DNA from: RUG12461 sp045657665
GTDB lineage: Bacteria > Bacillota > Clostridia > Lachnospirales > Lachnospiraceae
NCBI GenBank assembly: GCA_045657665.1
Contig: JAZOTN010000028.1
Coordinates: 1 to 64,000 of the forward strand
Length of the DNA: 64,000 bases
Reading direction: 5' to 3'
Part shown: positions 42,490 through 52,503 of the stretch, piece after piece
Layout: every line of letters starts with the position of its first letter
Numbering within the stretch: position 1 is the stretch's first letter
Notes under the pieces: model-generated
What the model was told of the DNA's origin: nothing
The model's database searches: none
The model's input: only the letters and a program-made list of their open reading frames with translations
Program-made: the position numbers and the translations under genes

Positions 42490-43035
42490 CTATTTCTGCT
42501 CTTTCAGCACGTCTTTGTTCTTCACGACGTAGTCGATCAGCGAAATAACAGTCAACGCAAGCGCCACCCAGATCAGGACCGTCCCAATGATCTGAAGCAC
42601 AGGATGATAAAAATCCAGCTCCAGGATCAGCACGATCACCATTGCCATCTGAAAAACGGTTTTAAACTTTCCCCAGTAGCTGGCAGCGATCACAACGCCG
42701 TTATCGCTTGCGATCAGACGGAATCCACTGATGATGAATTCTCTCGCGATGATGATCACAACGACCCAGGACGGCAGCATGCCAAGCTCTATCAGACAGA
42801 TCATGGCAGAGCATACGAGGAGCTTATCTGCCAGGGGATCCATAAACTTGCCGAAGTTCGTGATCAGGTTATATTTCCGCGCGATCTTCCCATCCAGCAT
42901 ATCCGTAAGGCTCGCTACGATGAAGATTGCAAGAGCGATCAGATGTGTATACGGAACAAAAGATGTCAGCAGAAAGAAAACAAAAAAGGGGATCAGAATG
43001 ACCCTCAGCATCGTCAGTTTGTTTGGCAGATTCAT
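42490..43035 (-). CDS. pgsA: CDP-diacylglycerol--glycerol-3-phosphate phosphatidyltransferase
   Basis: 181 residues, GAGGAGG upstream, four or more membrane helices. The CDP-alcohol transferase signature is complete (DMLDGKIARKYNLITNFGKF then MDPLADKL), with its three Asp residues. It makes phosphatidylglycerol phosphate for anionic phospholipids. It lies after rimO. Confidence 0.95.
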   Translation of the reverse strand: MNLPNKLTMLRVILIPFFVFFLLTSFVPYTHLIALAIFIVASLTDMLDGKIARKYNLITNFGKFMDPLADKLLVCSAMICLIELGMLPSWVVVIIIAREFIISGFRLIASDNGVVIAASYWGKFKTVFQMAMVIVLILELDFYHPVLQIIGTVLIWVALALTVISLIDYVVKNKDVLKEQK

Positions 43036-43088
43036 TGTGATTCCTCCTCAACGATACATTTTTTCAGACAATAGGATTCAAACAGATC

Positions 43089-44414
43089 TCAGTCAACCAC
43101 TTCCCCGATCAGATCATAGCCTTCCGAGGATATAACTCTTACAGGCAAAAAAGTTCCGGACAAAAGATCCCGTTCATCCTTGAAAAACAGATACCCGTCG
43201 ATCTCCGGTGCATCTCGATAGGTTCTTGCAATGTAGACCTCTTCCTCCGGAAGATAGCCTTCCACGATAACGGGAAGCACCTCGCCGATCATAGAAGCAT
43301 TCTTTTCATAGATCCGCTCCCCTGACCGCTCCATAAGCGCATCACGCCTTTTATTTCTGGTTCCCTCATCGATCTGATCCGGGAACTCCGCGGCCTTTGT
43401 CCCCTCTTCCTCCGAATAGGGAAACACACCAAGGCGGTCAAAGTTCATTTCTTCCACAAAGGAAAGAAGCTCCTCAAATTCCGCTTCTGTTTCTCCCGGG
43501 AATCCGGCGATCAGGGTCGTACGAATAGTGATATCCGGAATTTCCGCCCGTATGCGCCGAATGCGTTCCGTGAGCTCGGCACGGTTGGTCTTTCGTCCCA
43601 TGCGCCTGAGAACCGAGTCTGAAGCATGCTGGATAGGCATATCGATGTAATGACAGACCTTTTCGTTCCGTTTGATCGCATCAATAATATCGTCCGTGAT
43701 CTCCTCGGGATAACAATAAAGAAGTCGAATCCACCTGATACCCTCCACCTCACCGAGTGCATCAAGGAGTTCCGGCAGCATTTTCTTCCCATACAGATCT
43801 TTGCCGTACGAGCATGTCTCCTGCGCGACCAGAATCAGTTCTTTGATCCCCTGGTCAGACAGATCCTTCGCTTCGGAAAGAAGCGTTTCCATGGGAACAC
43901 TCCGATAATCACCGCGTATAGACGGTATGATGCAGTAAGTGCAACGCTTGTCACAGCCTTCCGCGATCTTCAGATATGCGCTGTATGCGCCGTTTACCGT
44001 ATACCGCTTCGGAAAAACGGAAGGAAGGCCGCCTAAGGGTCTCCTTTCAACGGGCTTTTCCCCTTTTAATGCCTCTTCTACAACGGAGACGATCTCTTCC
44101 CAGGAATTGGTCCCCACCACGGCATCCACTTCCGGCATCTCTTCAAGGACCTCTTCCCCGTAGCGCTGTCCAAGACACCCTGCCACAATCAGCACCCGGA
44201 GATTTGCCGTTTCCTTGAGCCTTGCAGTATCCAGTATCGTTTCTATACTTTCTTCCTTTGCGTCTCCGATGAAGCAGCACGTATTGATAACGGCCGCCTC
44301 TGCCTCCTCGGGAACATCGGTCAGTTCATAGCCGCTTTCCGAAAGGAGTGAAAGCATGTACTCCGAATCCACAAGGTTTTTATCACATCCGAGTGAAACA
44401 AACAGCAGCTTCAT
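43089..44414 (-). CDS. rimO: Ribosomal protein S12 methylthiotransferase RimO
   Basis: 441 residues. An N-terminal cluster domain (VSLGCDKNLVDSEYML, CCFIGDAKEES, GCLGQRYGEE) precedes the radical SAM motif CDKRCTYCIIPSIRG and a C-terminal TRAM domain. It adds a methylthio group to Asp of S12. It is 3 bases after rpoZ. Confidence 0.95.
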   Translation of the reverse strand: MKLLFVSLGCDKNLVDSEYMLSLLSESGYELTDVPEEAEAAVINTCCFIGDAKEESIETILDTARLKETANLRVLIVAGCLGQRYGEEVLEEMPEVDAVVGTNSWEEIVSVVEEALKGEKPVERRPLGGLPSVFPKRYTVNGAYSAYLKIAEGCDKRCTYCIIPSIRGDYRSVPMETLLSEAKDLSDQGIKELILVAQETCSYGKDLYGKKMLPELLDALGEVEGIRWIRLLYCYPEEITDDIIDAIKRNEKVCHYIDMPIQHASDSVLRRMGRKTNRAELTERIRRIRAEIPDITIRTTLIAGFPGETEAEFEELLSFVEEMNFDRLGVFPYSEEEGTKAAEFPDQIDEGTRNKRRDALMERSGERIYEKNASMIGEVLPVIVEGYLPEEEVYIARTYRDAPEIDGYLFFKDERDLLSGTFLPVRVISSEGYDLIGEVVD

Positions 44415-44417
44415 AGA

Positions 44418-44672
44418 TCAGACGGTTGCATCAGGCTGCTCATCCTCCGGAATGATATGGATCTGGCCGGTGTAGAGTTCTTCTACGGCTGTACTGAGCG
44501 GTTTGTCGCTGGCGCTTACGCTTACCAGCGGGTCATCTCCGGCGATGATCTGGCGTGCACGCTTAGCAGTAGCGATCACAATGGAATAGCGGCTGTTGAC
44601 CACCGGCTCCATGCCGATCTCCGCATCCTGATTGACTACCTTCATCAATTCTACATAAGACGGATGTATCAT
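44418..44672 (-). CDS. rpoZ: RNA polymerase omega subunit
   Basis: 84 residues from ATG 44670-44672 (AAGGAG seven bases upstream). NSRYSIVIATAKRARQIIAG and KPLSTAVEELYTGQI are the diagnostic parts. It follows gmk, as in most Firmicutes. Confidence 0.95.
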   Translation of the reverse strand: MIHPSYVELMKVVNQDAEIGMEPVVNSRYSIVIATAKRARQIIAGDDPLVSVSASDKPLSTAVEELYTGQIHIIPEDEQPDATV

Positions 44673-44731
44673 AATAATCTCCTTCACTTATAATATTCTT
44701 TTATGGAAAACGCCGTTTCAGCGTTACCTGC

Positions 44732-45364
44732 TCATTCAGCGGAAAAGGCGTGAACACCTTCCCGGATCTCTTTTATCGTATTAAGGCACCTTAAAACACG
44801 GTGCTTTTCCGATTGTATGATATGATGGATTTCTTCGACACAGGTATCGATGTCATCATTGATCACAAGATAATCATAGTTTTCCATCCCGGTTGATTCC
44901 TCGGCTGCACGCGCAAGACGTTTTTTGATGGTCTCTGCATCTTCCGTTCCGCGACCTGTCAGACGTTTCTTCAGTTCATCCGCATCCGGCGGTGTGAAAA
45001 AAAGAAGCAGTGCATCCGGATATTTCTTTTTGATCTGCAGCGCGCCCTGTATCTCAATCTCAAGAAGAACATCACGTCCTTCCAAAAGATTCTTTTCCAC
45101 ATAGTCCTTTGGGGTGCCGTAGTAATGTCCGACGTAGCCGGCATATTCAATCAGTTCATCGTTTTTGATCTTCTCTTCGAACTGCGCGTCCGAGATGAAA
45201 AAGTATTCTCTCCCGTCGACTTCTCCGGGTCTTGGCGATCGCGTAGTCGCGGACACTGACAACGCATACTGTCCCGGATACTTTTCAAGCAATCCTTTCA
45301 TCGCAGTTCCTTTCCCGGATCCCGCGAAGCCTGAAACTACGGTAAGAATCGGTTTACACCCCAT
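44732..45364 (-). CDS. gmk: Guanylate kinase
   Basis: 210 residues. P loop SGFAGSGKGTAM (the family usually has SGPSGxGK), then TTRSPRPGEVDGREYFFI and EIEIQGALQIKKKYPDALLLFF. It converts GMP to GDP. It lies 9 bases after remA. Confidence 0.95.
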   Translation of the reverse strand: MGCKPILTVVSGFAGSGKGTAMKGLLEKYPGQYALSVSATTRSPRPGEVDGREYFFISDAQFEEKIKNDELIEYAGYVGHYYGTPKDYVEKNLLEGRDVLLEIEIQGALQIKKKYPDALLLFFTPPDADELKKRLTGRGTEDAETIKKRLARAAEESTGMENYDYLVINDDIDTCVEEIHHIIQSEKHRVLRCLNTIKEIREGVHAFSAE

Positions 45365-45373
45365 GACGTTCTC

Positions 45374-45628
45374 CTATTCGCCCTTTTTCCCGGCCTCATT
45401 GAATCGGCCTGCAATCGTTTCCGGCTGCAATGCCGAAAGTATGATACGTTCTCCTGTTGTAATGATCACGCTTTTTGTTTTACGGCCCTGCGTCGCATCG
45501 ATCACGGTCTCTGTTTCCTTGGCGCGTGAAATGAGTCGCTTTGCAGGTGCTGAATCCGGCATTACAATGCCGAGGATCGAGTCGGTATTGACAAGGTTTC
45601 CGAAACCCACATTCAGAAGTCTACTCAA
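45374..45628 (-). CDS. remA: RemA-type regulator (DUF370)
   Basis: 84 residues from a probable TTG at 45626-45628, overlapping the yicC stop by 8 bases. The core is typical: LLNVGFGNLVN, DSAPAKRLISRAKE, IDATQGRKTKSVIITTGERIILSALQPETIAGR. RemA binds DNA and activates biofilm matrix genes in Bacillus. In Clostridia the targets are not known. A longer frame upstream in the ORF is out of keeping with the family. Confidence 0.9.
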   Translation of the reverse strand: MSRLLNVGFGNLVNTDSILGIVMPDSAPAKRLISRAKETETVIDATQGRKTKSVIITTGERIILSALQPETIAGRFNEAGKKGE

Positions 45629-46499
45629 TGTTCTGAACCTGCTCTCTGATCTTCTCAATGATCGTCTTGAGGTCGATCCCCGCATCCGAAACAGACAGAT
45701 CCGTTGACTTTGAGAGGATCGTATTGGCTTCACGGTTCATCTCCTGCGCAATAAAATCAAGCTTTCTGCCGATGGCACCGCCTTTTTTCAGCTCCTGAGC
45801 CATCGCATCCACATGGCTTTTCAGCCGGACGGTTTCCTCGTCCACACAGATCTTGTCGGCGAAGATCGTGACCTCCGCGGCGATCCGGCTCTCATCAATG
45901 GATGCATCCTGAAGCAGATCCGAAACCTTTTCATGGAGAGACGCTTTATATTCTTCGATGATCTCCGGGGCCCGCTTTTCGATCAGGGCTACGAGTTCTT
46001 TCATCTCTTCCAGCTTCTGAAGAAGGTCGTTTTTCAGATTCTCGCCCTCCGATAGACGAGCCGATACAAAATGCTCCGCCGCTTCGCGAATCACCTCTTC
46101 GAGTTCCGGAAACAGCTCGTCTTCGTCGAGTTCCTTGTCCTCCATCTGAAAAATATCGGGAAAACGTGCCAGATTGCTGACTCGAATGTCGAGCTCCAGA
46201 TTGAATTTCTCGCTCATATCCCGGCAATGCTTTAAGTACTCACCAGCGAGCTCCTCGTTATAACGAAGTGCATTGTCCGCGATGGAGAAATCCTCAAAGC
46301 CGATGAAGACATCCACCTTGCCGCGCTCCATGTATTCCTTCAGTACATTACGAGCCTTGATCTCAAGCATCCCGAGCTTTTTGGGCATGCGGAGCGAAAT
46401 GTCGAGATAACGGTGATTTACTGCCCGCATCTCAACCGAAAACTTTCTATTGTTCTGAAGTCGTTCGGCCCTGCCGAATCCGGTCATACTTTTTATCAT
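45621..46499 (-). CDS. yicC: YicC/YloC-family endoribonuclease
   Basis: 292 residues from ATG 46497-46499 (MIKSMTGFGRAE, the family start). The C-terminal DUF1732 part ends KLDFIAQEMNREANTILSKS. YicC relatives cut RNA and influence small RNA decay. It is the first gene of yicC-remA-gmk-rpoZ-rimO-pgsA. Confidence 0.93.
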   Translation of the reverse strand: MIKSMTGFGRAERLQNNRKFSVEMRAVNHRYLDISLRMPKKLGMLEIKARNVLKEYMERGKVDVFIGFEDFSIADNALRYNEELAGEYLKHCRDMSEKFNLELDIRVSNLARFPDIFQMEDKELDEDELFPELEEVIREAAEHFVSARLSEGENLKNDLLQKLEEMKELVALIEKRAPEIIEEYKASLHEKVSDLLQDASIDESRIAAEVTIFADKICVDEETVRLKSHVDAMAQELKKGGAIGRKLDFIAQEMNREANTILSKSTDLSVSDAGIDLKTIIEKIREQVQNIE

Positions 46500-46530
46500 T
46501 CTGGATACCTGAAAATGTATTATCCCATAG

Positions 46531-46579
46531 TTGCGCAATAAACCAGATACAGTATAATAAAAAAAGCACTTCAAGTCAA
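46531..46579. promoter_or_regulatory. Divergent overlapping promoters of yicC and rqcH
   Basis: Minus strand: TTGACT (46574-46579), 17 bases, TATACT (46551-46556) for yicC. Plus strand: TTGCGC (46531-46536), 16 bases, TATAAT (46553-46558) for rqcH. The two -10 boxes overlap, so the polymerases compete. Confidence 0.75.
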
Positions 46580-46594
46580 TCAAAGGTGGTAATC

Positions 46595-48334
46595 ATGGCA
46601 TTCGACGGAATCGTAGTCGCAGGACTGAAAGCAGAACTGAAAAGAGCGCTCCTTAACAGCTATATCACAAAGATTGCCCAGCCGGAAACGGATGAGCTTC
46701 TGATCTCCGTGAAAGGAAACGGATCCCAGCAAAGACTCCTGATCTCGTCAAACGCCTCTCTCCCCCTGCTTTACCTCACTGGCCAGAATAAACCAGGTCC
46801 CCTTACTGCGCCGAATTTCTGCATGCTTCTCCGCAAGCACATCGGCAGCGGCAAGATCACAGACATCTCCCAGCCCGGTCTTGAGCGGATCCTCATTTTC
46901 ACGATCGAGCATCGCAACGAGCTTGGTGATCCAGCCAGGAAACAGCTCATTGTCGAACTCATGGGCAAGCACAGTAATATCATTTTCACAGATGAAGACG
47001 GTCGTATTCTCGACAGTATCAAGCATATCAGTTCGCAAGTCAGCTCCGTCCGGGAAGTATTGCCGGGAAGGGATTATTTCATCCCGAAAACCGTTGAAAA
47101 AGCAGATCCTCTTGACGCAGATCTTTCCTCGTTCATTCAGACGGTCTCTTCCAAAAGCGAACCGCTCCACAAAGCGATTTACAGCACCTATACGGGCATC
47201 AGCCCCCTCATTGCTTCCGACCTCTGTTTTCGGAGCAATCTTGATGCCGACCGTCCGCCTTCCGCGTATTCCAAAAAGGAACTATCGCGTCTCGGAGAGG
47301 AATTCCTTTCTCTCATGGCAAGGATCAAAAACGATGATTTTTCCGCCGTTATTTACGAAAAGAACGGAGAACCTATGGAGTTTTCCGCTCTTCCGCTAAA
47401 GGAATTCCCGGATTATACGGAAAAACGTTTTGATACGATCTCTGAGATGCTCATCGAATACTATGCCGCCAAGGCCGCCTACACAAGGATCCGTCAGAAA
47501 TCCTCGGACCTACGCCACATTGTCACAACAGCCTATGAACGAACGGTAAAAAAATATGATCTCCAGCTCCGGCAGCTTAAAGATACCGAAAAACGAGAAA
47601 AATACCGGCTCTCAGGGGAGCTGCTGACCGCCTATGCCTATACGATCAAGCCGGGAGAAAAGAGTTACCGTGCAATGGATTACAATACCGGCGAAGAGAT
47701 TATGATCACCCTCGATCCCACTCTCTCCGCTAACGAAAACGCGCAGAGATACTTCGCGCGGTATCAGAAGCTGAAACGGACCAATGATGCGCTTTCCCTC
47801 CAGATCAAAGAAACGGAGGCGGAAAAAGAACATCTTGAATCCGTCCTGATGTCTCTTGATCTTGCGGAAAACGAAGAAGATCTCATCCCGATACGCCTCG
47901 AACTCCAAGAATCCGGTTATATCAAAAAACACTCCGGTGACAAGAAAGCAAAAAACAGGAGCACTCCTTACCATTATCGTTCTACAGACGGTTTTGACCT
48001 CTATGTTGGGAAAAACAACTACCAGAATGATGAATTGACCTTCAAAATAGCGAACGCTGGGGATCTCTGGTTTCATGCCAAGAAAATGCCCGGTTCGCAT
48101 GTTATCCTTCGCACCGGAGGGAAGGAAGTGCCGGATCGTGCTTATGAAGAGGCAGCGGCGCTGGCAGCATATTATTCGAAAGGAAAAGGAAGCGACAAGG
48201 TCGAGGTCGATTATCTCCACCGGAAGGATGTCAAAAAGACTCCCGGGACTCCGCCGGGATATGTTATCTACTACACGAACTACTCCATGACCGTCACGCC
48301 GTCGGTCTCCGGGCTGACGCTTGTAGACGATTGA
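46595..48334 (+). CDS. rqcH: RqcH (NFACT protein of ribosome-associated quality control)
   Basis: 579 residues from ATG 46595-46597, with AAAGGTGG upstream. NFACT-N (AFDGIVVAGLKAELKRALL, FCMLLRKHIGSGKI), a central coiled coil, and the NFACT-R domain (GDLWFHAKKMPGSHVILRTGG). It tags stalled nascent chains with alanine on the 50S subunit. The residue pair that is Asp-Arg in the Bacillus protein reads Glu-Arg here (GLERI). It may still work, but it is worth noting. Confidence 0.93.
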   Translation: MAFDGIVVAGLKAELKRALLNSYITKIAQPETDELLISVKGNGSQQRLLISSNASLPLLYLTGQNKPGPLTAPNFCMLLRKHIGSGKITDISQPGLERILIFTIEHRNELGDPARKQLIVELMGKHSNIIFTDEDGRILDSIKHISSQVSSVREVLPGRDYFIPKTVEKADPLDADLSSFIQTVSSKSEPLHKAIYSTYTGISPLIASDLCFRSNLDADRPPSAYSKKELSRLGEEFLSLMARIKNDDFSAVIYEKNGEPMEFSALPLKEFPDYTEKRFDTISEMLIEYYAAKAAYTRIRQKSSDLRHIVTTAYERTVKKYDLQLRQLKDTEKREKYRLSGELLTAYAYTIKPGEKSYRAMDYNTGEEIMITLDPTLSANENAQRYFARYQKLKRTNDALSLQIKETEAEKEHLESVLMSLDLAENEEDLIPIRLELQESGYIKKHSGDKKAKNRSTPYHYRSTDGFDLYVGKNNYQNDELTFKIANAGDLWFHAKKMPGSHVILRTGGKEVPDRAYEEAAALAAYYSKGKGSDKVEVDYLHRKDVKKTPGTPPGYVIYYTNYSMTVTPSVSGLTLVDD

Positions 48335-48373
48335 TTGCTCAGTATTTTTGGCGGAGCCATCTGCTCCGTCCGT

Positions 48374-50431
48374 CTAGATATTCAGTCTCTCAAGTTGTAT
48401 ATGCAGATACCGGTCTGCATCTTCCCGGATACGCTGATGCTCCGGTGCCGTCAGGTCCGGGTCGGCGGCAAGGATATCCTTAACTTCCGCGGAAGCAAGC
48501 GAAAGCAGCGCCGCATCCTGATAGATATCCGCAACGCGAAAATCCAGTATCCCGCTCTGTCGGATCCCGAGAAAATCCCCTGGTCCCCGGAGCTTCAAGT
48601 CCTCAGAAGCAATATAAAACCCGTCATTGCTGTGGTTTAGGATCTCCAGTCTCTCATTATCCGGATTCGCGTCATTCCCGTTCACAAAAATACAGTAGGA
48701 CTGTGCATCGCCTCTCCCGACACGTCCTCTCAGCTGATGAAGCTGGGCAAGCCCGAATCGCTCCGCATTTTCGACCATCATGACTGTGGCGTTCGGGACA
48801 TTGACCCCGACTTCGATAACCGTTGTCGAAACGAGGATATCGATCTCTCTTTTCAGAAATGCTTCCATGATGCGGTCCTTTTCCACTGCCTTCATTTTCC
48901 CGTGAAGAGAACGGATCCGCACTTTTTCTCCGAGTGCCTCCGAAAGCTTATCTGCATAATCCGTCACATTCTCCGCATCCGTAGATTCACTTTCCTCCAC
49001 AAGCGGACAGATCACATACGCCTGATGACCTTTTTCAATCTCTTTTTGAAGAAACTGATACGCAACCGGACGGTAACCGGTTCCGACCACACAGTTTTTG
49101 ATCGGAAGACGTCTTGCCGGTAGCTCGTCCATCACCGAAATATCGAGATCTCCGTATAGGATTATAGCAAGCGTCCTCGGGATCGGCGTCGCACTCATAA
49201 CCAGAATATGCGGAAGATTTCCTTTTTTTGACAGTGCTTCGCGCTGTTTCACCCCGAAACGGTGCTGCTCATCCGTGATCACCAGAGCCAGTTCCTGATA
49301 CACCGCTTTCTCCTGGATCAGCGCATGGGTGCCGATGATCATCGCGTTTTTCTCCGATGTCATCCGTTCATAAGCAAGCCTCTTTTCCTTTGCGGTCATG
49401 GAGCCCGTCAGCAGGATCACCGGATAGGAAAGTCCGAGCATTTCCATATTGGAAAGAAACGTCTCGTAATGCTGTTTTGCAAGCACCTCGGTCGGTGCCA
49501 TAATGGCGGACTGATATCCGTTTTCGGCACACCAGCTCATCAAAAGGAACGCCAGGATCGTCTTCCCGGAACCTACATCTCCCTGAAGGAGACGCTGCAT
49601 AAGATGGGGCGAAGTCATATCGGAAACCGCATCCCTCAATGCCCTCTCCTGTGCTTTTGTAAGCGGATAGGGCAGCTTTTTGACCAAAGAATCGATAAAG
49701 TCCTCCTCGCTGAAAGAAAAGCCGTTCTTTTCACGTTCTCCGCTCTTTTTCAGCCGCTGCATGGCCAGTAGGAAACAGAAAAACTCATCAAACGCAAGTC
49801 GTCTCCTTGCCGCAATAAGTCCGTCCATATCCGCGGGATCATGGATTGCCCGGATCGCGTCCTCCCAGAGAAGGAGCTGATTCCGCTCCCGAAAATCATC
49901 CGCATATGCTTCCTCCGGGTAAAGAGATGCATCCTTAAGAACCTGCCCGATGGTCTTTTGCATGAAATGATTTGAGATCCCTTTTGTCACCGTATAAACG
50001 GGGACAAGCCTGCCGGACAATTCCCCGTAAGCTTCCACCTCGTAAATCACGGGCTGCTCCATGATGAGCTTATTTCCCCGCTTATTGATACGTCCGTAGA
50101 AGATCTGGTTTTTCCCGGGAGTCAGCATGCTTTTCACATACGGCATCCGGAACCACACAAGCTCAATCTCTTTTTTCCCGTCCGATGCTGTCGCGGTCGT
50201 CACGATCATGCGACGCCCTTTTCTCGTTACCGGACTTTTAAGGACCCTCGCAAGGATCGCAGCTGCCGGGCCCTTTGCATCAGCGACCTTTGACGGTGCA
50301 GGCATTTCGCGGTAATCCCGCGGAAAAGAAGAGAGTATATCACCGACGGTGTATACTCCCATTCCCTCAAGTAATTCTTCTGTTTTCTTCCCGACTCCCT
50401 TTATGGCGGTAACGGGATCCGTCAGTTTCAT
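48374..50431 (-). CDS. recG: ATP-dependent DNA helicase RecG
   Basis: About 685 residues from ATG 50429-50431 (GAGG nine bases upstream). A GTG at 50446 overlapping the previous stop is an alternative. The wedge domain (IKGVGKKTEELLEGMGVYTVGD) precedes the helicase motor: GDVGSGKT, TDEQHRFG (DEQH where most have DEQH), and QLRGRVGRG. It rescues stalled forks. Confidence 0.97.
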   Translation of the reverse strand: MKLTDPVTAIKGVGKKTEELLEGMGVYTVGDILSSFPRDYREMPAPSKVADAKGPAAAILARVLKSPVTRKGRRMIVTTATASDGKKEIELVWFRMPYVKSMLTPGKNQIFYGRINKRGNKLIMEQPVIYEVEAYGELSGRLVPVYTVTKGISNHFMQKTIGQVLKDASLYPEEAYADDFRERNQLLLWEDAIRAIHDPADMDGLIAARRRLAFDEFFCFLLAMQRLKKSGEREKNGFSFSEEDFIDSLVKKLPYPLTKAQERALRDAVSDMTSPHLMQRLLQGDVGSGKTILAFLLMSWCAENGYQSAIMAPTEVLAKQHYETFLSNMEMLGLSYPVILLTGSMTAKEKRLAYERMTSEKNAMIIGTHALIQEKAVYQELALVITDEQHRFGVKQREALSKKGNLPHILVMSATPIPRTLAIILYGDLDISVMDELPARRLPIKNCVVGTGYRPVAYQFLQKEIEKGHQAYVICPLVEESESTDAENVTDYADKLSEALGEKVRIRSLHGKMKAVEKDRIMEAFLKREIDILVSTTVIEVGVNVPNATVMMVENAERFGLAQLHQLRGRVGRGDAQSYCIFVNGNDANPDNERLEILNHSNDGFYIASEDLKLRGPGDFLGIRQSGILDFRVADIYQDAALLSLASAEVKDILAADPDLTAPEHQRIREDADRYLHIQLERLNI

Positions 50432-50442
50432 TTCGGATAACC

Positions 50443-52119
50443 TCACTCCACGGAAAGAATGTAATAATAAACCGGCTGTCCGCCGTTATTCAGCTCGATA
50501 TCCATATCCGGAAATTCTTCGGTAAGTTTCTGCACAAGCTGATCCGCTTCATTCTCGCTGATCTCTTCTCCGTAATAAACGCTGATGACTCCGGAATCTT
50601 CATCCACCATCTCCCGTGCCATGGAAAGCACCACTTCCGTCATGTCAGATCCGACGGAAAGGATGGATTTGTCGCCGATCCCCATATAGTCGCCCTGTTT
50701 GATGGTCTTTCCGTCAATCTCCGTATCACGGATCGCATAAGTCACCTGTCCGGTCTTCACGATTGACATTTCTTCGATCATACGGTTTGCATTTTCCTCA
50801 GCGGAGATTCCCGGCATATAATTGATCAACGCACTGATCCCCTGCGGGATCGTTTTACTCGGGATCACGATCAGATTTTTATCATCGGAAAGATGCGTCG
50901 CCTGTTCCGCTGCAAGAATGATGTTCTTGTTATTCGGAAGCACAAAGATTGTCTTGGCGTTCACCTTGTCAACGGCATTTAAGATATCTTCCGTGCTGGG
51001 ATTCATGGTCTGCCCGCCTTCAATGATGGCGTCTACTCCCAGATCCCGGAAGACCTGGTTCATGCCTTCGCCGAGCGAAACCGCTATGAAGCCGACTTCT
51101 TTCCATTCCGAAACAGGTTTTTTCTTCTGTTTCTCCTGTTTTGCGGCCGCAGCCTGTTTTTCCGCCTCATTAAACAGTTTTTCCTGATGCTCCTCGCGCA
51201 TGTTGTCGATCTTGATCTTGCTGAGTGAACCGTAGGTCAGCGCACGCGTCAGCGCCACGCCGGGCTCATTCGTATGCACGTGGGTCTTTACGATATCGTC
51301 ATCCGCGACAAGCACGATGGAATCACCGATGGAATCCAGGAATTCGCGGTATTCATCTTCTTCACTGTCTTTCAGAGGACGGTTCAGCACGATAATGTAC
51401 TCCGTACAGTAACCGAACTTGATCTCTTCTTCGGTCTCCTTTGTGATCTTTTCAAATCGAAGGGATCCGCCGCCTTCTCCCTCGATCGTATAATCGATCT
51501 CTTTCCCAAGGAACGCGTCACGTGCGCCCTTTAGTACGAGAACAAGCCCTTGTCCTCCGGAATCCACTACACCGGCCTGTTTTAATACCGGAAGCATATC
51601 CGGAGTCTTGCTGAGAACCCGTTCCGCCTCCTTGATGATCTCATCTATGAATATGCCAAGGTCATCCGTTTCATCCAGAAGCGCTTCCGCACGCTCGGCA
51701 ACACCTCTTGCCACTGTGAGGATCGTGCCCTCCTTCGGCTTCATAACGGCTTTGTATGCAGTTTCGACAGCCTTCTGGAATGACTCGGAGATTGTTTCGA
51801 TATTGAGCGTTTCCTGCTCATTCACGACCTTCGTAAAACCACGGAGGAGCTGTGAAAGGATAACTCCGGAATTCCCTCTGGCGCCGCGGAGCGACCCGGA
51901 AGAGATCGCCTTGCAGAGAGACGGCATGGTCGCTTCGGGAAGTGACATGACTTCTTTTGCCGCAGACATGATGGTCATCGTCATATTGGTTCCGGTATCT
52001 CCGTCGGGTACCGGGAATACATTCAGTTCATTGATCCACTCTTTATTGGATTCAAGCTTCTTCGCGCCGGCCAGGAACATTTTCTGCATCAGCCGGGCGT
52101 CTATCGTCGCGATACTCAA
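50443..52119 (-). CDS. fakA: FakA-type fatty acid kinase (DAK2 domain protein)
   Basis: 558 residues, TTG start at 52117-52119 with AAGGAGG eight bases upstream. The DAK2 domain (LNVFPVPDGDTGTNMTMT, ARGNSGVILSQLLRGF) binds ATP and metal. The C-terminal half matches the YloV type. FakA phosphorylates fatty acids held by DegV/FakB proteins. A DegV domain lies in the hybrid kinase at 5286-8687, 42 kb away. It shares a run with Asp23 and recG, the usual order. Confidence 0.9.
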   Translation of the reverse strand: MSIATIDARLMQKMFLAGAKKLESNKEWINELNVFPVPDGDTGTNMTMTIMSAAKEVMSLPEATMPSLCKAISSGSLRGARGNSGVILSQLLRGFTKVVNEQETLNIETISESFQKAVETAYKAVMKPKEGTILTVARGVAERAEALLDETDDLGIFIDEIIKEAERVLSKTPDMLPVLKQAGVVDSGGQGLVLVLKGARDAFLGKEIDYTIEGEGGGSLRFEKITKETEEEIKFGYCTEYIIVLNRPLKDSEEDEYREFLDSIGDSIVLVADDDIVKTHVHTNEPGVALTRALTYGSLSKIKIDNMREEHQEKLFNEAEKQAAAAKQEKQKKKPVSEWKEVGFIAVSLGEGMNQVFRDLGVDAIIEGGQTMNPSTEDILNAVDKVNAKTIFVLPNNKNIILAAEQATHLSDDKNLIVIPSKTIPQGISALINYMPGISAEENANRMIEEMSIVKTGQVTYAIRDTEIDGKTIKQGDYMGIGDKSILSVGSDMTEVVLSMAREMVDEDSGVISVYYGEEISENEADQLVQKLTEEFPDMDIELNNGGQPVYYYILSVE

Positions 52120-52131
52120 AACCGTACCTCC

Positions 52132-52491
52132 TTAGTCAATGACACGGATTCCCTCTACGATCACATTGATCTTGTCAATTTTCATCCCCGTAAAGGATTC
52201 TACTTTGTATTTCACCGTACTGACCAGAGTATCGGTAACAGTAATGATGTTGACATCGTATGCGACGATCACGTGAAAATCAATGGATATCCGTCCGTCG
52301 TCGTTGACCGTTACGTTTATCCCATGGGAAAGATAGTCCTTTTTCAGAAGCTTTACCAGCCCATCCTTCACATTGATCGCTGCCATCCCGACGATGCCGA
52401 AGCATCCGACGGCTTCAGACCCTGCATAAGTTGCAATGACATCAGGGTCGATCAGCACTTTACCGTATTCGTTCTCAATGATTCCTTTCAT
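52132..52491 (-). CDS. Asp23/Gls24 (YloU-type) envelope-stress protein
   Basis: 119 residues, TTTGGAGG upstream. YGKVLIDPDVIATYAGSEAVGCFGIVG and the VNVIVEGIRV end are typical. It stands before fakA in nearly all Firmicutes and is thought to act with membrane lipid metabolism or alkaline stress. Confidence 0.9.
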   Translation of the reverse strand: MKGIIENEYGKVLIDPDVIATYAGSEAVGCFGIVGMAAINVKDGLVKLLKKDYLSHGINVTVNDDGRISIDFHVIVAYDVNIITVTDTLVSTVKYKVESFTGMKIDKINVIVEGIRVID

Positions 52492-52503
52492 AGACCATCC
52501 TCC

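Noticed and set aside
48335..48373. Inverted repeat GGCGGAGC/GCTCCGTC between rqcH and recG
   Set aside because: It forms a stem but is not followed by a T run on either strand, so I do not call it a terminator.
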